From: Devosia chinhatensis
Lineage (GTDB): Bacteria; Pseudomonadota; Alphaproteobacteria; Rhizobiales; Devosiaceae
Length of the DNA stretch: 64,000 nt
Reading direction: 5' to 3'
Assembly (NCBI RefSeq): GCF_000969445.1
Contig: NZ_JZEY01000054.1
Span: 1,488,001 to 1,552,000, forward strand
Numbering within the stretch: the stretch's first letter is position 1; each line of letters begins with the position of its first letter. A program made the translations under genes and the position numbers. The notes beneath the pieces are model-generated. The model saw only the letters and a program-made list of their open reading frames with translations. It had not been told where the DNA came from and did no database searches. Positions 27,662 to 36,784 of the stretch are shown piece by piece.

Positions 27662-28913
27662 ACCAGCCAGTGCCGCCACCACCGTGAAGTTTGCCCGTTT
27701 CGGCATCTTCGGCGGCGGCGTCTTCTTCACCATCAACGGCCTCGCCCAGCCCTTCTTCTCGCTTTACGCCACCGAACTGGGCGCCTCGACCTTCGCCGTG
27801 GGCATGATGGTGACCCTCAAGGCGCTCCTGCCCATCATCATCGCCATGCCGACCGGACAATTGATCGACTCCATCGGCCCGATGAAGATGCTCAAGTTCG
27901 GCTCCTATTTCCTGCTGGCCTCCTTGGCTTGCACGGTGCTCGCCACAGAGTTCTGGGTGCTTGCGCTTTCGCAGGTACTGATCGGGGCTGCCATCATCAT
28001 CATGGCGTCCTCGTTCCAGGTCCTCGTCTCCCACGGTGACCGCGACAGCCGAAACCATGCCATCAAGAGCTATTCGATGTGGATGTCGGCCGGCGGCATG
28101 CTCGGACCTATTCTCGGCGGGCTGGTGGCCTCCGCTTTCGCCGTGCCCACAGACGGCTATCGTGGCGCCTTCATCGCCTCGCTGCTTGCCTGCCTCGCCT
28201 TCATGGCGGTCTTGTTCGCCCTGAGCCGGGTCTACCCGCACCCCCAGCACCGGGTCAGGGTCCGCGAAGTGTTCAGCCCCTCGGGGATTGTCACCAGTTA
28301 CAAGCGCGGCATCAGTCTGGCGGGCGCCCGCCCTGTCCAGTTCGGCCTCACCGCCACATTCCTCGTGATGTACATCCAGGCCATGTACATGAGCTTCCTG
28401 CCGCTCTACCTGGCTCAGAACGGCTTCAGCACCATGGTGATCTCGCTGACCATTTCGGTTCATGCTCTCACCGCCATGTTGTCCCGCTTCGCACTGAACT
28501 GGCTGATGAAGCGCTATTCTCTTGAATGGATTCTGCTCTCGGCCGGCACGATCGCCGCCATCGGCGTTGTGCTGACGCCCTTGGCCGTGCTGTCGCCGGT
28601 GACCATGATGGCGCTCGTGGGCGTCATTGGCGCGGCTATCGGCGTCAACCTGCCGGTCAGCATTATGATCATGGTGGACGCGGTCGGCCAGAGCGAGCGC
28701 GGCAAGCTGATGGGCCTGCGCCTTTTGGCCAACCGCTTCTCCCAGGTTCTCAGCCCGGCCATGTTCGGCATTCTCGGTCAGCTGTTCGGGCTGACAATCG
28801 CCTTCTACAGCGGCGGCGCCATGCTGGTTGCCACCCTGATCGGCTTTTCCGCCTACACCAAAAGCCGGGGCCCGCTGCGGGCGCCTGAACCGCCCGTCGA
28901 ACCGGCCGAGTAA
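27651..28913 (+). CDS. MFS transporter (operon, first)
   Basis: A 420-residue, 12-helix major facilitator protein. The A-like loop between helices 2 and 3 reads MPTGQLIDSIGPMKMLKFGS, and helix packing motifs rich in Gly follow. The start overlaps the ATPase end by 11 bases; an alternative ATG at 27621 would lengthen the overlap. Its place after a complete ABC importer suggests it exports a product or imports a related compound. Substrate unknown. Confidence 0.88.
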   Translation: MSTEPASAATTVKFARFGIFGGGVFFTINGLAQPFFSLYATELGASTFAVGMMVTLKALLPIIIAMPTGQLIDSIGPMKMLKFGSYFLLASLACTVLATEFWVLALSQVLIGAAIIIMASSFQVLVSHGDRDSRNHAIKSYSMWMSAGGMLGPILGGLVASAFAVPTDGYRGAFIASLLACLAFMAVLFALSRVYPHPQHRVRVREVFSPSGIVTSYKRGISLAGARPVQFGLTATFLVMYIQAMYMSFLPLYLAQNGFSTMVISLTISVHALTAMLSRFALNWLMKRYSLEWILLSAGTIAAIGVVLTPLAVLSPVTMMALVGVIGAAIGVNLPVSIMIMVDAVGQSERGKLMGLRLLANRFSQVLSPAMFGILGQLFGLTIAFYSGGAMLVATLIGFSAYTKSRGPLRAPEPPVEPAE

Positions 28914-28963
28914 TCCACCATGCCCTTGCCCCTCACCGACGCGCCCTTGACGGAGGGTCGCGC

Positions 28964-30979
28964 ATGAACGCGATCGACCTGCCGCCCGCCAGCTGGCGCG
29001 AAATCCTGCGCAAGATGCCCTACCTGCCGGTCGTGCTGCTGGCCGTCGCCGCGCACATGATGCTGTTCGGCATGCTGACGCCGGTCATGGCCGTCTATGC
29101 CCAGACCTATGGCGCACCGGACTGGGCCATAGGCCTCATGATCACAGTATTCGCCGCCGGGCGCCTCGCGGCCGACATTCCCGCCGGAACGCTGGCCCAC
29201 CGCACGGGCCTCAAGCCGCTTCTGGGCATCGGCCTCCTGCTCTGCTCGCTGGGCGCCATCATGGCAGCGCTGGCACCGGACTATATCTTTGCCCTTGTCG
29301 GCCGCACCCTGCAGGGTATCGGTTCGGGCCTCTTCATGACTGCCACCATGATCTATGTGGCCCAAAAGAGTGACCGCCGCTCGCGGGGCAAGGTCATGTC
29401 GCTCTATCAGGGCGCGGTTCTGGTGGGCGGCGCCTTCGGGCCCAGCGTCGGCGGCCTCGCCGCGAGTCTCTTCGGCCTCAATGGCCCTTTCTACCTCGCC
29501 GCTCTGATCGGGTTGGTCTCCGGTGCCCTGCCTCTAGTTCTGTTCCAGGATACGGAGGTCCCCGAGGAGGATCATGGTCACCCGGACGCGGGAACCTGGT
29601 CACTTCTGCTCATCCTGCCCTTTGCCTGCGTGCTCCTCGCCAATTTCGCCTTCTTCCTGACCCGCACGGCCGGGCAATGGCAGATGATCCCCCTGCTCGC
29701 CACCGAGCAATTTGCCATCGATCCAGGCAATCTCGGGCTCGCCATGTCTCTTTCGGCCGTCGCCAATCTCGTGGCGCTGCCCATGGCGGCCTGGCTCGTC
29801 GACCATGTCTCGCGGCCAGCGACCATCGTGGCATCCCTCCTGGCGACGGCCCTGTCGCTGGCGGGCATAGCGGCGGCGCCGACCCCCGAAACGCTCTATG
29901 CCGGAATGATCGCTATCGGTCTTGCCGTAGGCATCGGCGGCCCTGCAATTGCCGCTTATGCCGTCGACGTCACCCCTGCACACCGGCAAGGGCCGGCCAT
30001 GGGTGTCCTACGCTTCGCCGGTGATTTCGGCTATCTCGTCGGCCCCATCAGCATCGGCGCCTTCGCCGATTTTTCCGGCATCGGCTATGGCGGCGGGCTT
30101 GTCGTCAACGCGCTGCTGCTGGTGGCCTGCGGCGCCGTCTTCCTCGTGGCGCGCAATCGCCTCTCGCGTCCCGCACCATCCCAAACCTTTTCACCCCCCG
30201 TCCAACCAAGGAGAGCGACCATGACTGAACGTGTATGGGACAAGTATCTGAGCGAAGAAGACAAGGCGGTATTCGCCGCTTCCGGCTTCGGCACGCTGGC
30301 CGATTGGGGCAAGCGCCCTGCGCTTCTGGTCATCGACGTCAATTATGCCTTCTGCGACGAGAAGCCCGTTCCGATCCTGGAAAGCATAAAGAAGTGGCGC
30401 ACCTCCTGCGGCGAATATGCCTGGGAAGCCATGCCGGTACTCGAAAAGCTCATCGCCGCCTGCCATGGCAAGGGTATCCCGGTCATCTACACGACCGGCA
30501 TCCAGCGTGCCGATAAATGGGACGCCGGGTCATGGTCGTGGAAAAGCGCACGGCGCGCCGAAGAGCCGGCGCAGGTTACTCAGGCCGGCATCGACGGCAA
30601 TGAGATCGTCGCTGAAATCGCGCCCGGCCCGCGCGACATCGTCATCCACAAGCAAAAGCCCTCGGGTTTTGCCGGAACGCCGATGATGTCCTATCTGCAG
30701 CTGCTCGGCTGCGACAGTGTCATCGTCACCGGTACGACCACCTCCGGCTGTGTGCGGGCAACCGTGCTCGACGCCTTCTCGCTCAACTACCGGGTCACCG
30801 TGGTTGAGGATGGCTGCTTTGACCGCGCGCAGGCCAACCACGCCATCAATCTGTGCGACATGCATGCCAAATACGCCAATGTCATGCCGAGCGGCGAAGT
30901 GCTGGACCACATCGATACGCTCAGCCAGGGCATGTATGATCTCCCCTCCGGCGCGGGAATGCAGCAGGCCGCCGAATAG
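28964..30979 (+). CDS. MFS transporter fused in frame to cysteine hydrolase (hydrolase 2)
   Basis: One uninterrupted 671-codon frame. Residues 1 to about 405 are a 12-helix MFS transporter, with a GGAGGG ribosome-binding site before ATG 28964. A Pro-rich linker (about 405-419) is followed by a 252-residue isochorismatase-like hydrolase beginning at internal ATG 30221. Within that part the triad is Asp39, Lys144 and Cys177 (GTTTSGCVRA), and FDRAQANHAINLCDMHAKYANV matches hydrolase 1. No stop codon separates the two parts. An ideal Shine-Dalgarno sequence before the internal ATG suggests the hydrolase is also, or mainly, made separately. Most annotation of relatives would expect two genes. Confidence 0.85.
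   Translation: MNAIDLPPASWREILRKMPYLPVVLLAVAAHMMLFGMLTPVMAVYAQTYGAPDWAIGLMITVFAAGRLAADIPAGTLAHRTGLKPLLGIGLLLCSLGAIMAALAPDYIFALVGRTLQGIGSGLFMTATMIYVAQKSDRRSRGKVMSLYQGAVLVGGAFGPSVGGLAASLFGLNGPFYLAALIGLVSGALPLVLFQDTEVPEEDHGHPDAGTWSLLLILPFACVLLANFAFFLTRTAGQWQMIPLLATEQFAIDPGNLGLAMSLSAVANLVALPMAAWLVDHVSRPATIVASLLATALSLAGIAAAPTPETLYAGMIAIGLAVGIGGPAIAAYAVDVTPAHRQGPAMGVLRFAGDFGYLVGPISIGAFADFSGIGYGGGLVVNALLLVACGAVFLVARNRLSRPAPSQTFSPPVQPRRATMTERVWDKYLSEEDKAVFAASGFGTLADWGKRPALLVIDVNYAFCDEKPVPILESIKKWRTSCGEYAWEAMPVLEKLIAACHGKGIPVIYTTGIQRADKWDAGSWSWKSARRAEEPAQVTQAGIDGNEIVAEIAPGPRDIVIHKQKPSGFAGTPMMSYLQLLGCDSVIVTGTTTSGCVRATVLDAFSLNYRVTVVEDGCFDRAQANHAINLCDMHAKYANVMPSGEVLDHIDTLSQGMYDLPSGAGMQQAAE
30208..30223 (+). 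promoter_or_regulatory. Internal ribosome-binding site and start for hydrolase 2
   Basis: AAGGAGAG (30208-30215) lies at optimal distance from ATG 30221 inside the MFS-hydrolase frame. The protein from this start (252 residues, to 30979) aligns from its first residues with hydrolase 1, so it is a natural N-terminus. Confidence 0.75.
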
Positions 30980-31000
30980 ACGTCTCCATCTGGCCACTCA

Positions 31001-31025
31001 CGCCGTCGCCCTGGGGGCGGCGGCG
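31001..31025. terminator. GC-rich hairpin between convergent transcripts
   Basis: CGCCGTCGCC (31001-31010) pairs with GGCGGCGGCG (31016-31025) over 10 positions with one G-T pair and a 5-base loop. There is no T-run, so it may protect the 3' ends or act with Rho. It sits between the hydrolase operon and a convergent secreted-protein gene. Confidence 0.4.
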
Positions 31026-31038
31026 GCTTGGCACGCCC

Positions 31039-31530
31039 TTAGCCGCACTCACCCAGCACGCGGGCAATGGTCGATTTCGACCCCTTGGCGCCAAAGGCAT
31101 TGGCATCGATGGCCTCGACGCCGCTGGCCGTCGAGCGCACGAAGGCCACCTGCATGTTATCCATGGCGTTCTGGGCGATCCGGGCCCATTGCCGGGCAAC
31201 CGGCCCGCGCACGACCACTGAGCTGCCGTCGAGATGGACGAGCGGCATGTCCTGGGCAAAACTGACATTGCCCGACCGCGCTATCGCGCTGCCCGACGCT
31301 GTATCGGGCGCAATGGCGACACTGATGGCATTGGCATTGGCCAGGCTTGCATCGGGCTTGCGCACCCAAAAGCCCATGGCCAGCGCTCCTCCGCGACAAG
31401 CGAACTGGAATTGCGCATCGCCATTGTCGAACCAGGCAATGGGAGTCTTGCCGCCCTCGTAACGCCATTGGTCGGCGAGTGCCGGGCTGGCGCAAAGAGC
31501 GAGGGTGGCGGCAAGAAGAACGATTTTCAT
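31039..31530 (-). CDS. Secreted protein of unknown function
   Basis: A 163-residue protein with a clear signal peptide (KIVLLAATLALCASPALA, cleavage near residue 19). The mature part has WRYEGGKTPIAWFDNGDAQFQFACRGG and a final cysteine, suggesting one disulfide in the periplasm. I do not recognise the family. It is monocistronic, with 118 bases separating it from the Gre-like gene. Confidence 0.7.
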   Translation of the reverse strand: MKIVLLAATLALCASPALADQWRYEGGKTPIAWFDNGDAQFQFACRGGALAMGFWVRKPDASLANANAISVAIAPDTASGSAIARSGNVSFAQDMPLVHLDGSSVVVRGPVARQWARIAQNAMDNMQVAFVRSTASGVEAIDANAFGAKGSKSTIARVLGECG

Positions 31531-31648
31531 GATGGGTCGGTCCGCAGAAATCAGAGCCTCAGCGGAGCGCGAAATTGGCTAACAAAGTGTTTCTGCGATG
31601 CGCCATGACGGCAAGGTGATGCGAAATCCCCAGAGCCGCTTGGCCGTC

Positions 31649-32131
31649 CTAGGCGATGGAGAGGATTTCAACCTCTTGCCCACCGACATCGGCGACGTCA
31701 CCCGCCTGCTTCCCCATCAGGGCCCGCGCCACGGGCGAGGCAAACGAGATCGAGCCCGATTTTGGTTCGGCCTCGTCTTCGCCCACGATCTGGTAGGTCT
31801 GGACACGCCCGTCCTCGCGCTCGAAGGTGACGACGCTCCCGAACGCCACGGCGTCATTTCCCTCTGGCGGCGGCAAGACCTGCGCCGTGCGCAGCCTTTC
31901 GGCCAAATATCGCATGTCGCGAAATGGGTTGGCGGCCTGTCGTCGTCGTTCGTTGACATCCTCTATCGTCATGGCGAGGTCATAAGCCCGTTGCGCGGCG
32001 TCCATCTGTGCCTGCAGGGCTGACAGTCCATTGGCCGTAACGAGATTGGGGCCGCCCGGAACCGGCCGATCAGGCAGCATGGTTTCCGACGCCGTTTCAG
32101 CACTGTCTTCCTTGGTGAATGCGACGCTCAC
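31649..32131 (-). CDS. GreA/GreB-family transcription elongation factor
   Basis: A 160-residue Gre-type factor, which enters the RNA polymerase secondary channel. The C-terminal FKBP-like domain shows FGSVVTFEREDGRVQTYQIVGEDEAEPKSGSIS, then SPVARALMGKQAGD. The N-terminal helical hairpin is short, but its tip IEDVNE keeps the Asp-x-x-Glu spacing of the catalytic GDLKE tip of GreA. The start is probably GTG 32131 (VSVAFTKEDSAETASE), with GGAGA upstream; the ATG at 32170 adds unlikely residues. It differs from canonical GreA, so it is a second, accessory factor. Confidence 0.85.
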   Translation of the reverse strand: MSVAFTKEDSAETASETMLPDRPVPGGPNLVTANGLSALQAQMDAAQRAYDLAMTIEDVNERRRQAANPFRDMRYLAERLRTAQVLPPPEGNDAVAFGSVVTFEREDGRVQTYQIVGEDEAEPKSGSISFASPVARALMGKQAGDVADVGGQEVEILSIA

Positions 32132-32197
32132 CGCCCTGATTCTCCGCTCATGCCCAGACCCAGGCAACACTCATGAGGTTCAACGTTTCCCTGCGCC

Positions 32198-32455
32198 TTA
32201 GGCTGCATCGGCGCAAGTGTCGCCTGGCTCACTTTCGTCCGCCTGCTCGCGCTCCTCAAGGCAGGCGCACTGCGCCTCGAAGCGCTCCCGCTCATCCGCT
32301 GTCAGCTTGTCGCCCGACACCAGAAGCTCGAGCTGCGCCCGGCACAATTGCGATTCTGGGGCCGCGCTCTGTGCCAGCGCCGCTGGAATTGCACAAAAAC
32401 CGAGAAGGGCCCTGACCATTATCTGTTTCAACGTTTCGCTCCGATTCCGTTTCAT
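32198..32455 (-). CDS. Small secreted cysteine-containing protein
   Basis: An 85-residue protein with a hydrophobic signal-like segment (about residues 13-28, ending AALAQ) and a charged mature part with four cysteines (QLCRAQLE, QCACLEE, DTC). AAGAG precedes ATG 32455; ATG 32419 is a possible shorter start. Not recognised. Coding is supported by the signal peptide and composition rather than homology. Confidence 0.5.
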   Translation of the reverse strand: MKRNRSETLKQIMVRALLGFCAIPAALAQSAAPESQLCRAQLELLVSGDKLTADERERFEAQCACLEEREQADESEPGDTCADAA

Positions 32456-32500
32456 CGCTCTTCAAGGCCGACAAAGCGATGAAACGATGACCGAGGAACC

Positions 32501-33217
32501 CTAGCCGCGCGCCACGCGCTCGAGCAGCAGGTCCCGCGCTTCGTTGATCTTGGCGGCGAGAAATTCGGAGCCGCCGCGATCCGGATGCACGCCTTTCATG
32601 AGCTCGCGGTGCGCCGCCTTGATCTCGTCGACACCCGCACCGGGTTTGAGGCCGAGCACCGCATAGGCCTCCGAAACAGGATCGCGACCACCCTGAGCGG
32701 CTGGCTCCTGCTCTTCGTGAAAGTCCTGGCCGGCGAAATATTCCCGCCAGCCGGCACGGTTGGTATCGAGCCAGCTTTCGAGCAGGTTGACGCTCTCGGC
32801 ATCACCGGAAATCTCCGCGATCAACAGGCGCGTATCCGCTTCGCCCAGATCCAGCAGGTCCCATCCGGCAAACTGTCCGTCGACGACCCGGCCGGACAAT
32901 TCACCCGTATCGTGATCGAGCTCCATGGCCAGGTATCGGCTGCGCACCTTGGACACATTGCCGCCGCCACCCGTGACACTATCGAACGAAAATTGTCCGA
33001 TCCGGCCACGCAGCAGCACCGAGGTGGCCACCGCGCCCATGATCATGGCAATGTCGATGCGCCGGAACAAAAGTGCCGCAGCCGCAATCAGCCCCGCGAA
33101 TCCCCCCACCAGCCAGCGCAGGCTGCGCATCAGCACCCGACGGTCCATCCTGCGCGCCAGCTGCACCAGCCAGAGCACGGCAAGAAGGCCCAGGCCTCCC
33201 AGGAAAATCCAGCTCAT
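32501..33217 (-). CDS. Membrane-anchored J-domain protein
   Basis: A 238-residue DnaJ-family co-chaperone. N-terminal hydrophobic segments (about 1-20 and 33-70) anchor it, and the C-terminal J domain (about 180-238) contains the DnaK-stimulating His-Pro-Asp in GVHPDRGGS. This layout, membrane part first and J domain last, resembles Tim14/DjlC-like proteins. It overlaps the upstream VWA gene by 4 bases, so the two may work together. Confidence 0.88.
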   Translation of the reverse strand: MSWIFLGGLGLLAVLWLVQLARRMDRRVLMRSLRWLVGGFAGLIAAAALLFRRIDIAMIMGAVATSVLLRGRIGQFSFDSVTGGGGNVSKVRSRYLAMELDHDTGELSGRVVDGQFAGWDLLDLGEADTRLLIAEISGDAESVNLLESWLDTNRAGWREYFAGQDFHEEQEPAAQGGRDPVSEAYAVLGLKPGAGVDEIKAAHRELMKGVHPDRGGSEFLAAKINEARDLLLERVARG

Positions 33218-33936
33218 CGCCCCTCGATCTGCGCCAGAAGCGCCTTGGCCTGCCCATTCTGCTGCAGGCGCAGATGTGCGCTGCCGCCACTGGCATAGGC
33301 GGCCACTGCGCGCAGCAGCTCTGCCAGCTGGCCGGGGGCGGAATTGTCGAAGCGGGCATAGGCCCCCTTGGTCAGCCGCGCAAATTCTCGAAACGCGGCT
33401 TCTACCCGCGCGTCCCGCCCTTCCTGAAACACGAAGATCGGCAGGCCCAGCAGGCCCAGTTCTCCCGCCTTGGCGCAGAGCGCGTCGACGTCTTCCTCGA
33501 TGGCGTCACCCACATAGACCATGGCATTGATCCGTCGCCTCTGGTGCTCGTCCCGCGCATGAGCCAGCACCCGGCCGATCTGCGTATTGCCGCCCTGGCA
33601 GGCGATGCCCGACATCAGCCGCGCCAGCGCAGAGGCATCGGCCACCCATTTGGAGGCCCGACACTCGCCGAGCCCCCGAAAATAAAGCAACTGCACCTGC
33701 AGATGCGCGTCCTTGGGAATAGCCTCGAACATGCCTGCCTGCAGCGACACGGCCATGTCCCAGGTCGGCTGGCGGCTCATGGTTGCGTCCATGGCGAACA
33801 GCAGACGCCCATCGCCTGCCGCGTTCGGCCGCGCCAGCTTGCCCACCTTGCTCACAAATGCCGCGATCTCGTCACGCACCGCCCCTTGAGGCTGCACGAC
33901 GCCGTCCTGTCGGGTCGTCGGATTCTTGTTGGTCAT
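33214..33936 (-). CDS. VWA-domain-like protein
   Basis: A 240-residue cytoplasmic protein with a von Willebrand A-type fold: LLFAMDATMS carries a variant metal-site motif (Asp-x-Thr-x-Ser), then GGNTQIG and AMVYVGDAIEEDVD. The ATG at 33936 (MTNKNPTTRQ) is preferred to 33978. It is the first gene of a two-gene unit with the J-domain protein. Role unknown; VWA proteins commonly scaffold AAA ATPases or metal-dependent complexes, but none is adjacent. Confidence 0.75.
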   Translation of the reverse strand: MTNKNPTTRQDGVVQPQGAVRDEIAAFVSKVGKLARPNAAGDGRLLFAMDATMSRQPTWDMAVSLQAGMFEAIPKDAHLQVQLLYFRGLGECRASKWVADASALARLMSGIACQGGNTQIGRVLAHARDEHQRRRINAMVYVGDAIEEDVDALCAKAGELGLLGLPIFVFQEGRDARVEAAFREFARLTKGAYARFDNSAPGQLAELLRAVAAYASGGSAHLRLQQNGQAKALLAQIEGR

Positions 33937-34058
33937 ACAGCGAATATGTGGGCGCGCATCGCCAGGGGCAAGGGACACACGAAATTCTGCTTGTCAGGGT
34001 CGAAAACCAGGCGCCTCATCCGTCGATCAGGAGCAATCCTGCTAAGGGGACCTACAAC

Positions 34059-35282
34059 ATGCAAAGGCATTATGGTTGGGTGATTGTCGCCGCCGGCGCC
34101 TTGATCACCTGTTTGGCAATGGGCGCCATGTTCGCCCTGCCCGTCTATCTGCAACCCATTTCGGACCAGACCGGCTGGACCAGGGCCGGCATTTCGGGCG
34201 CCATGATGGTCGGCTTCGTCGTCATGGGCGTCGCAGGCTTCCTGTGGGGCACGCTGACCGATCGCATTGGCGCCAGGCCTGTCGTGCTCATCGCCGCCTG
34301 TCTGCTTGGCCTGGGTCTCTTCATCGCGAGCCGCGCGGAGAACCTTCTGGTCTTCCAATTCGCCTATGGCGGGCTGGTGGGCGCCTCGGGTGGCGCCTTT
34401 TTCGCCCCGCTCATCGCCACCACTCTGGGCTGGTTCGACCGTCACCGCAGCCTCGCCGTTTCGCTGGTCTCCCTGGGCGGCGGTGTCGCGCCCATGACCA
34501 TCACCCCGCTGGCGACCGTGCTGATCGAGACTTTCGGCTGGCGCGACGCCATGATGATGACCGCCCTTGCCGCAACCTGTCTCATTGTGCCGGCAGCCTT
34601 TCTTATCCGCCGCGCCCCGCAGGCGCTCGAGGAACGTCCGACACCTGCCAGCGACGTATTACCCGCCGAAAAGCCGCCGACCAGTATCGGCGCCATTTTC
34701 CGCACCCCGCAATTCATTGTCCTCGCTGCTGTGTTTTTCCTGTGCTGCGGCGCCCATTCCGGCCCCATCTTCCACACGGTCAGCTATGCCATGCTCTGCG
34801 GCGCGTCCGCCTTGGCCGCGGCCAGCATCTATAGCGTCGAAGGTCTTGCCGGCCTGTTCGGACGCGTCGCCTTCGGCCTCCTGGCCGACCGTATCGGGGT
34901 CAAGCGGGTCATCGTTGGCGGCTTGCTGCTGCAGGCCGTCGGCATCTACTGCTACATCTATGTGAGCGAGCTGAGCCACTTCTACCTGCTCGCCGTGATG
35001 CTGGGCCTGGTCTATGGCGGCGTCATGCCGCTCTATTCCGTCCTCGCCCGCGACTATTTGGGGCCCGGTGTCATGGGTACGGTTCTGGGCGGCATTACCA
35101 TGACGTCGTCCATCGGCATGGCCTTCGGCCCGGTCGGCGGCGGCTGGATATTCGATACTTTCGGAGATTATCACTGGCTTTATGTGGCTTCGGCCGCAAT
35201 CGGCGTGGGTGCTGCGGCCCTGGCCCTGGCTTTCCCGCCCAGGACGACGACGGTCACACCGGCCTCCGCCCTCCCCGCCTGA
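34059..35282 (+). CDS. MFS transporter, oxalate/formate antiporter-like
   Basis: A 407-residue, 12-helix MFS protein opening with HYGWVIVAAGALITCLAMGAMFALPVYLQPISDQTGWTRAGIS, the pattern of OFA/monocarboxylate-type carriers, and with GTLTDRIGARPVVLIAA as the A-motif. GGGGA precedes ATG 34059. It likely carries a small organic anion, unspecified. It converges with the next MFS gene, with 3 bases between stops. Confidence 0.88.
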   Translation: MQRHYGWVIVAAGALITCLAMGAMFALPVYLQPISDQTGWTRAGISGAMMVGFVVMGVAGFLWGTLTDRIGARPVVLIAACLLGLGLFIASRAENLLVFQFAYGGLVGASGGAFFAPLIATTLGWFDRHRSLAVSLVSLGGGVAPMTITPLATVLIETFGWRDAMMMTALAATCLIVPAAFLIRRAPQALEERPTPASDVLPAEKPPTSIGAIFRTPQFIVLAAVFFLCCGAHSGPIFHTVSYAMLCGASALAAASIYSVEGLAGLFGRVAFGLLADRIGVKRVIVGGLLLQAVGIYCYIYVSELSHFYLLAVMLGLVYGGVMPLYSVLARDYLGPGVMGTVLGGITMTSSIGMAFGPVGGGWIFDTFGDYHWLYVASAAIGVGAAALALAFPPRTTTVTPASALPA

Positions 35283-35285
35283 GGG

Positions 35286-36635
35286 TCAGGCGGGGCTGGC
35301 CAAAGCGGCCCCGCCATCGGCGCCATCATCATCCTTGCCGGCTGCATAGGCCGCCGACAATTGCCGGTAATAGCGGGAATTGAACGCCAGGATGGTGACG
35401 ACGACACCCACAAGTCCGGCAATGGTGAACACCAGCGCTATGCCCCGTTCCGGCCCGGTGCCGAACCAGCCGCCGATTGCATCGGCCCCGGCGCCATCCG
35501 TCATGAAAGGAATGACCACGAACTGGGTCAACGGCCCGATCAGGAACGCCGTCAGCGGTGACGCCGATTGTTCGACCGACTGCGCAAAGCCGAACACACG
35601 CCCCTGCCGCTCCAGCGGCACCACCTTCTGCAGCGTCGTGTGCTCGGCCGCCTCCGCATAGGGGCCCAGCAGCATCCAGACGAAACAGCCAATGGCCAGG
35701 AGCCAGATGGAGGACTGGATGGTGAACACGCAGCAGACCGACCAGGTGATGAGGTTGACCATCAGCAGCGTCCGCAAGGGGTTCTTTCCCAGCCCGGTCT
35801 TGGAAATGATGATGCCACTGGCGATGAAGGCGGTGGAGAGCACGCCGAACAACAGGCCCCAAACCTCCACCGAAACCAGCGAAAGCCCATAGGCATCGAG
35901 CAGCGCCATGAAGATGCCGCCCAGGAAATTGTTGAAGCAGGCAAAGAAGATCAGCGCGAACAGCCCCGGCACGGCGGCGATGACCCGGATGGTTCCGGCT
36001 ATATCGACGCGCTTGGGCGGTTCGGGCGCATCCGCTGCTGGCTCGGGGCGTCCCTCGTCGATGGACACCGTCAGCAGATGCACGAGCGCCAGCGCGCTGG
36101 CGGCAAGCGCCAGGCCCAGCACACCCAGCATGCCGGTATAAGCAACCAGAAAACCCGAGATCACCGATGTGGTGAGAAAGCCGATGCCGCTGACCATGCC
36201 CACAAGGCCATTTGCCTTGTCCCGTTCCGGTTCCGGAATGAGAATGGTCACCAGTGTCGGCAGGGCGATCGACCGGATATTGCCTGCAATCACCCCGAGC
36301 ATCACCACCAGCACGAAAACCCAGAGATAGGGCCCGAAGGGGTCGGTGAAAGCGCCCTCCGGCTCCAGCAAAAGCAGAACCAGGCTGAGGCCGTAAAACA
36401 ACGCCGAAACCAGGCTCGATCCCATCATGCTGAGCTTCTTGCCGTTATGGTCGACGATGGAGCCGAACCAGAAGCCGCATGCCGCGGTGAAGATGAGATA
36501 GACGCCGGCCACCATGCCCGTCGCAAAGACCGACTGCGTCTCCAGGAAAATCCAGAACGTGATGGCGAACCACACCGTGAAATTGGTGACATTGGCCACG
36601 AGGTTGTTGAGCAGGATCTGGTGGAATGGCTTCAT
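35286..36635 (-). CDS. MFS transporter, MFS_3 (EntS-like) type
   Basis: A 449-residue MFS protein with an FGSIVDHNGKKLSMMGSS A-motif and a long central loop (about 205-215). The region HTTLQKVVPLERQGRVFGFAQSVEQSASPLTAFLIGPL is characteristic of MFS_3 exporters related to EntS and macrolide pumps. GGAGA precedes ATG 36635. It is probably an efflux protein; substrate unknown. Confidence 0.87.
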   Translation of the reverse strand: MKPFHQILLNNLVANVTNFTVWFAITFWIFLETQSVFATGMVAGVYLIFTAACGFWFGSIVDHNGKKLSMMGSSLVSALFYGLSLVLLLLEPEGAFTDPFGPYLWVFVLVVMLGVIAGNIRSIALPTLVTILIPEPERDKANGLVGMVSGIGFLTTSVISGFLVAYTGMLGVLGLALAASALALVHLLTVSIDEGRPEPAADAPEPPKRVDIAGTIRVIAAVPGLFALIFFACFNNFLGGIFMALLDAYGLSLVSVEVWGLLFGVLSTAFIASGIIISKTGLGKNPLRTLLMVNLITWSVCCVFTIQSSIWLLAIGCFVWMLLGPYAEAAEHTTLQKVVPLERQGRVFGFAQSVEQSASPLTAFLIGPLTQFVVIPFMTDGAGADAIGGWFGTGPERGIALVFTIAGLVGVVVTILAFNSRYYRQLSAAYAAGKDDDGADGGAALASPA

Positions 36636-36784
36636 GGGATTTCTCCGCGCAGGCCGCCGTCTCGACGCTGCGCCTCGTTGACTTTACAACCTGCCGCTAC
36701 CGCCTGACGAGACCTGTCAGCATCCCCCGCTTAGAGGTCAATGGCCGGGCGCTACGGCGACTTCTGACGCCCGACCGGCCTTCG

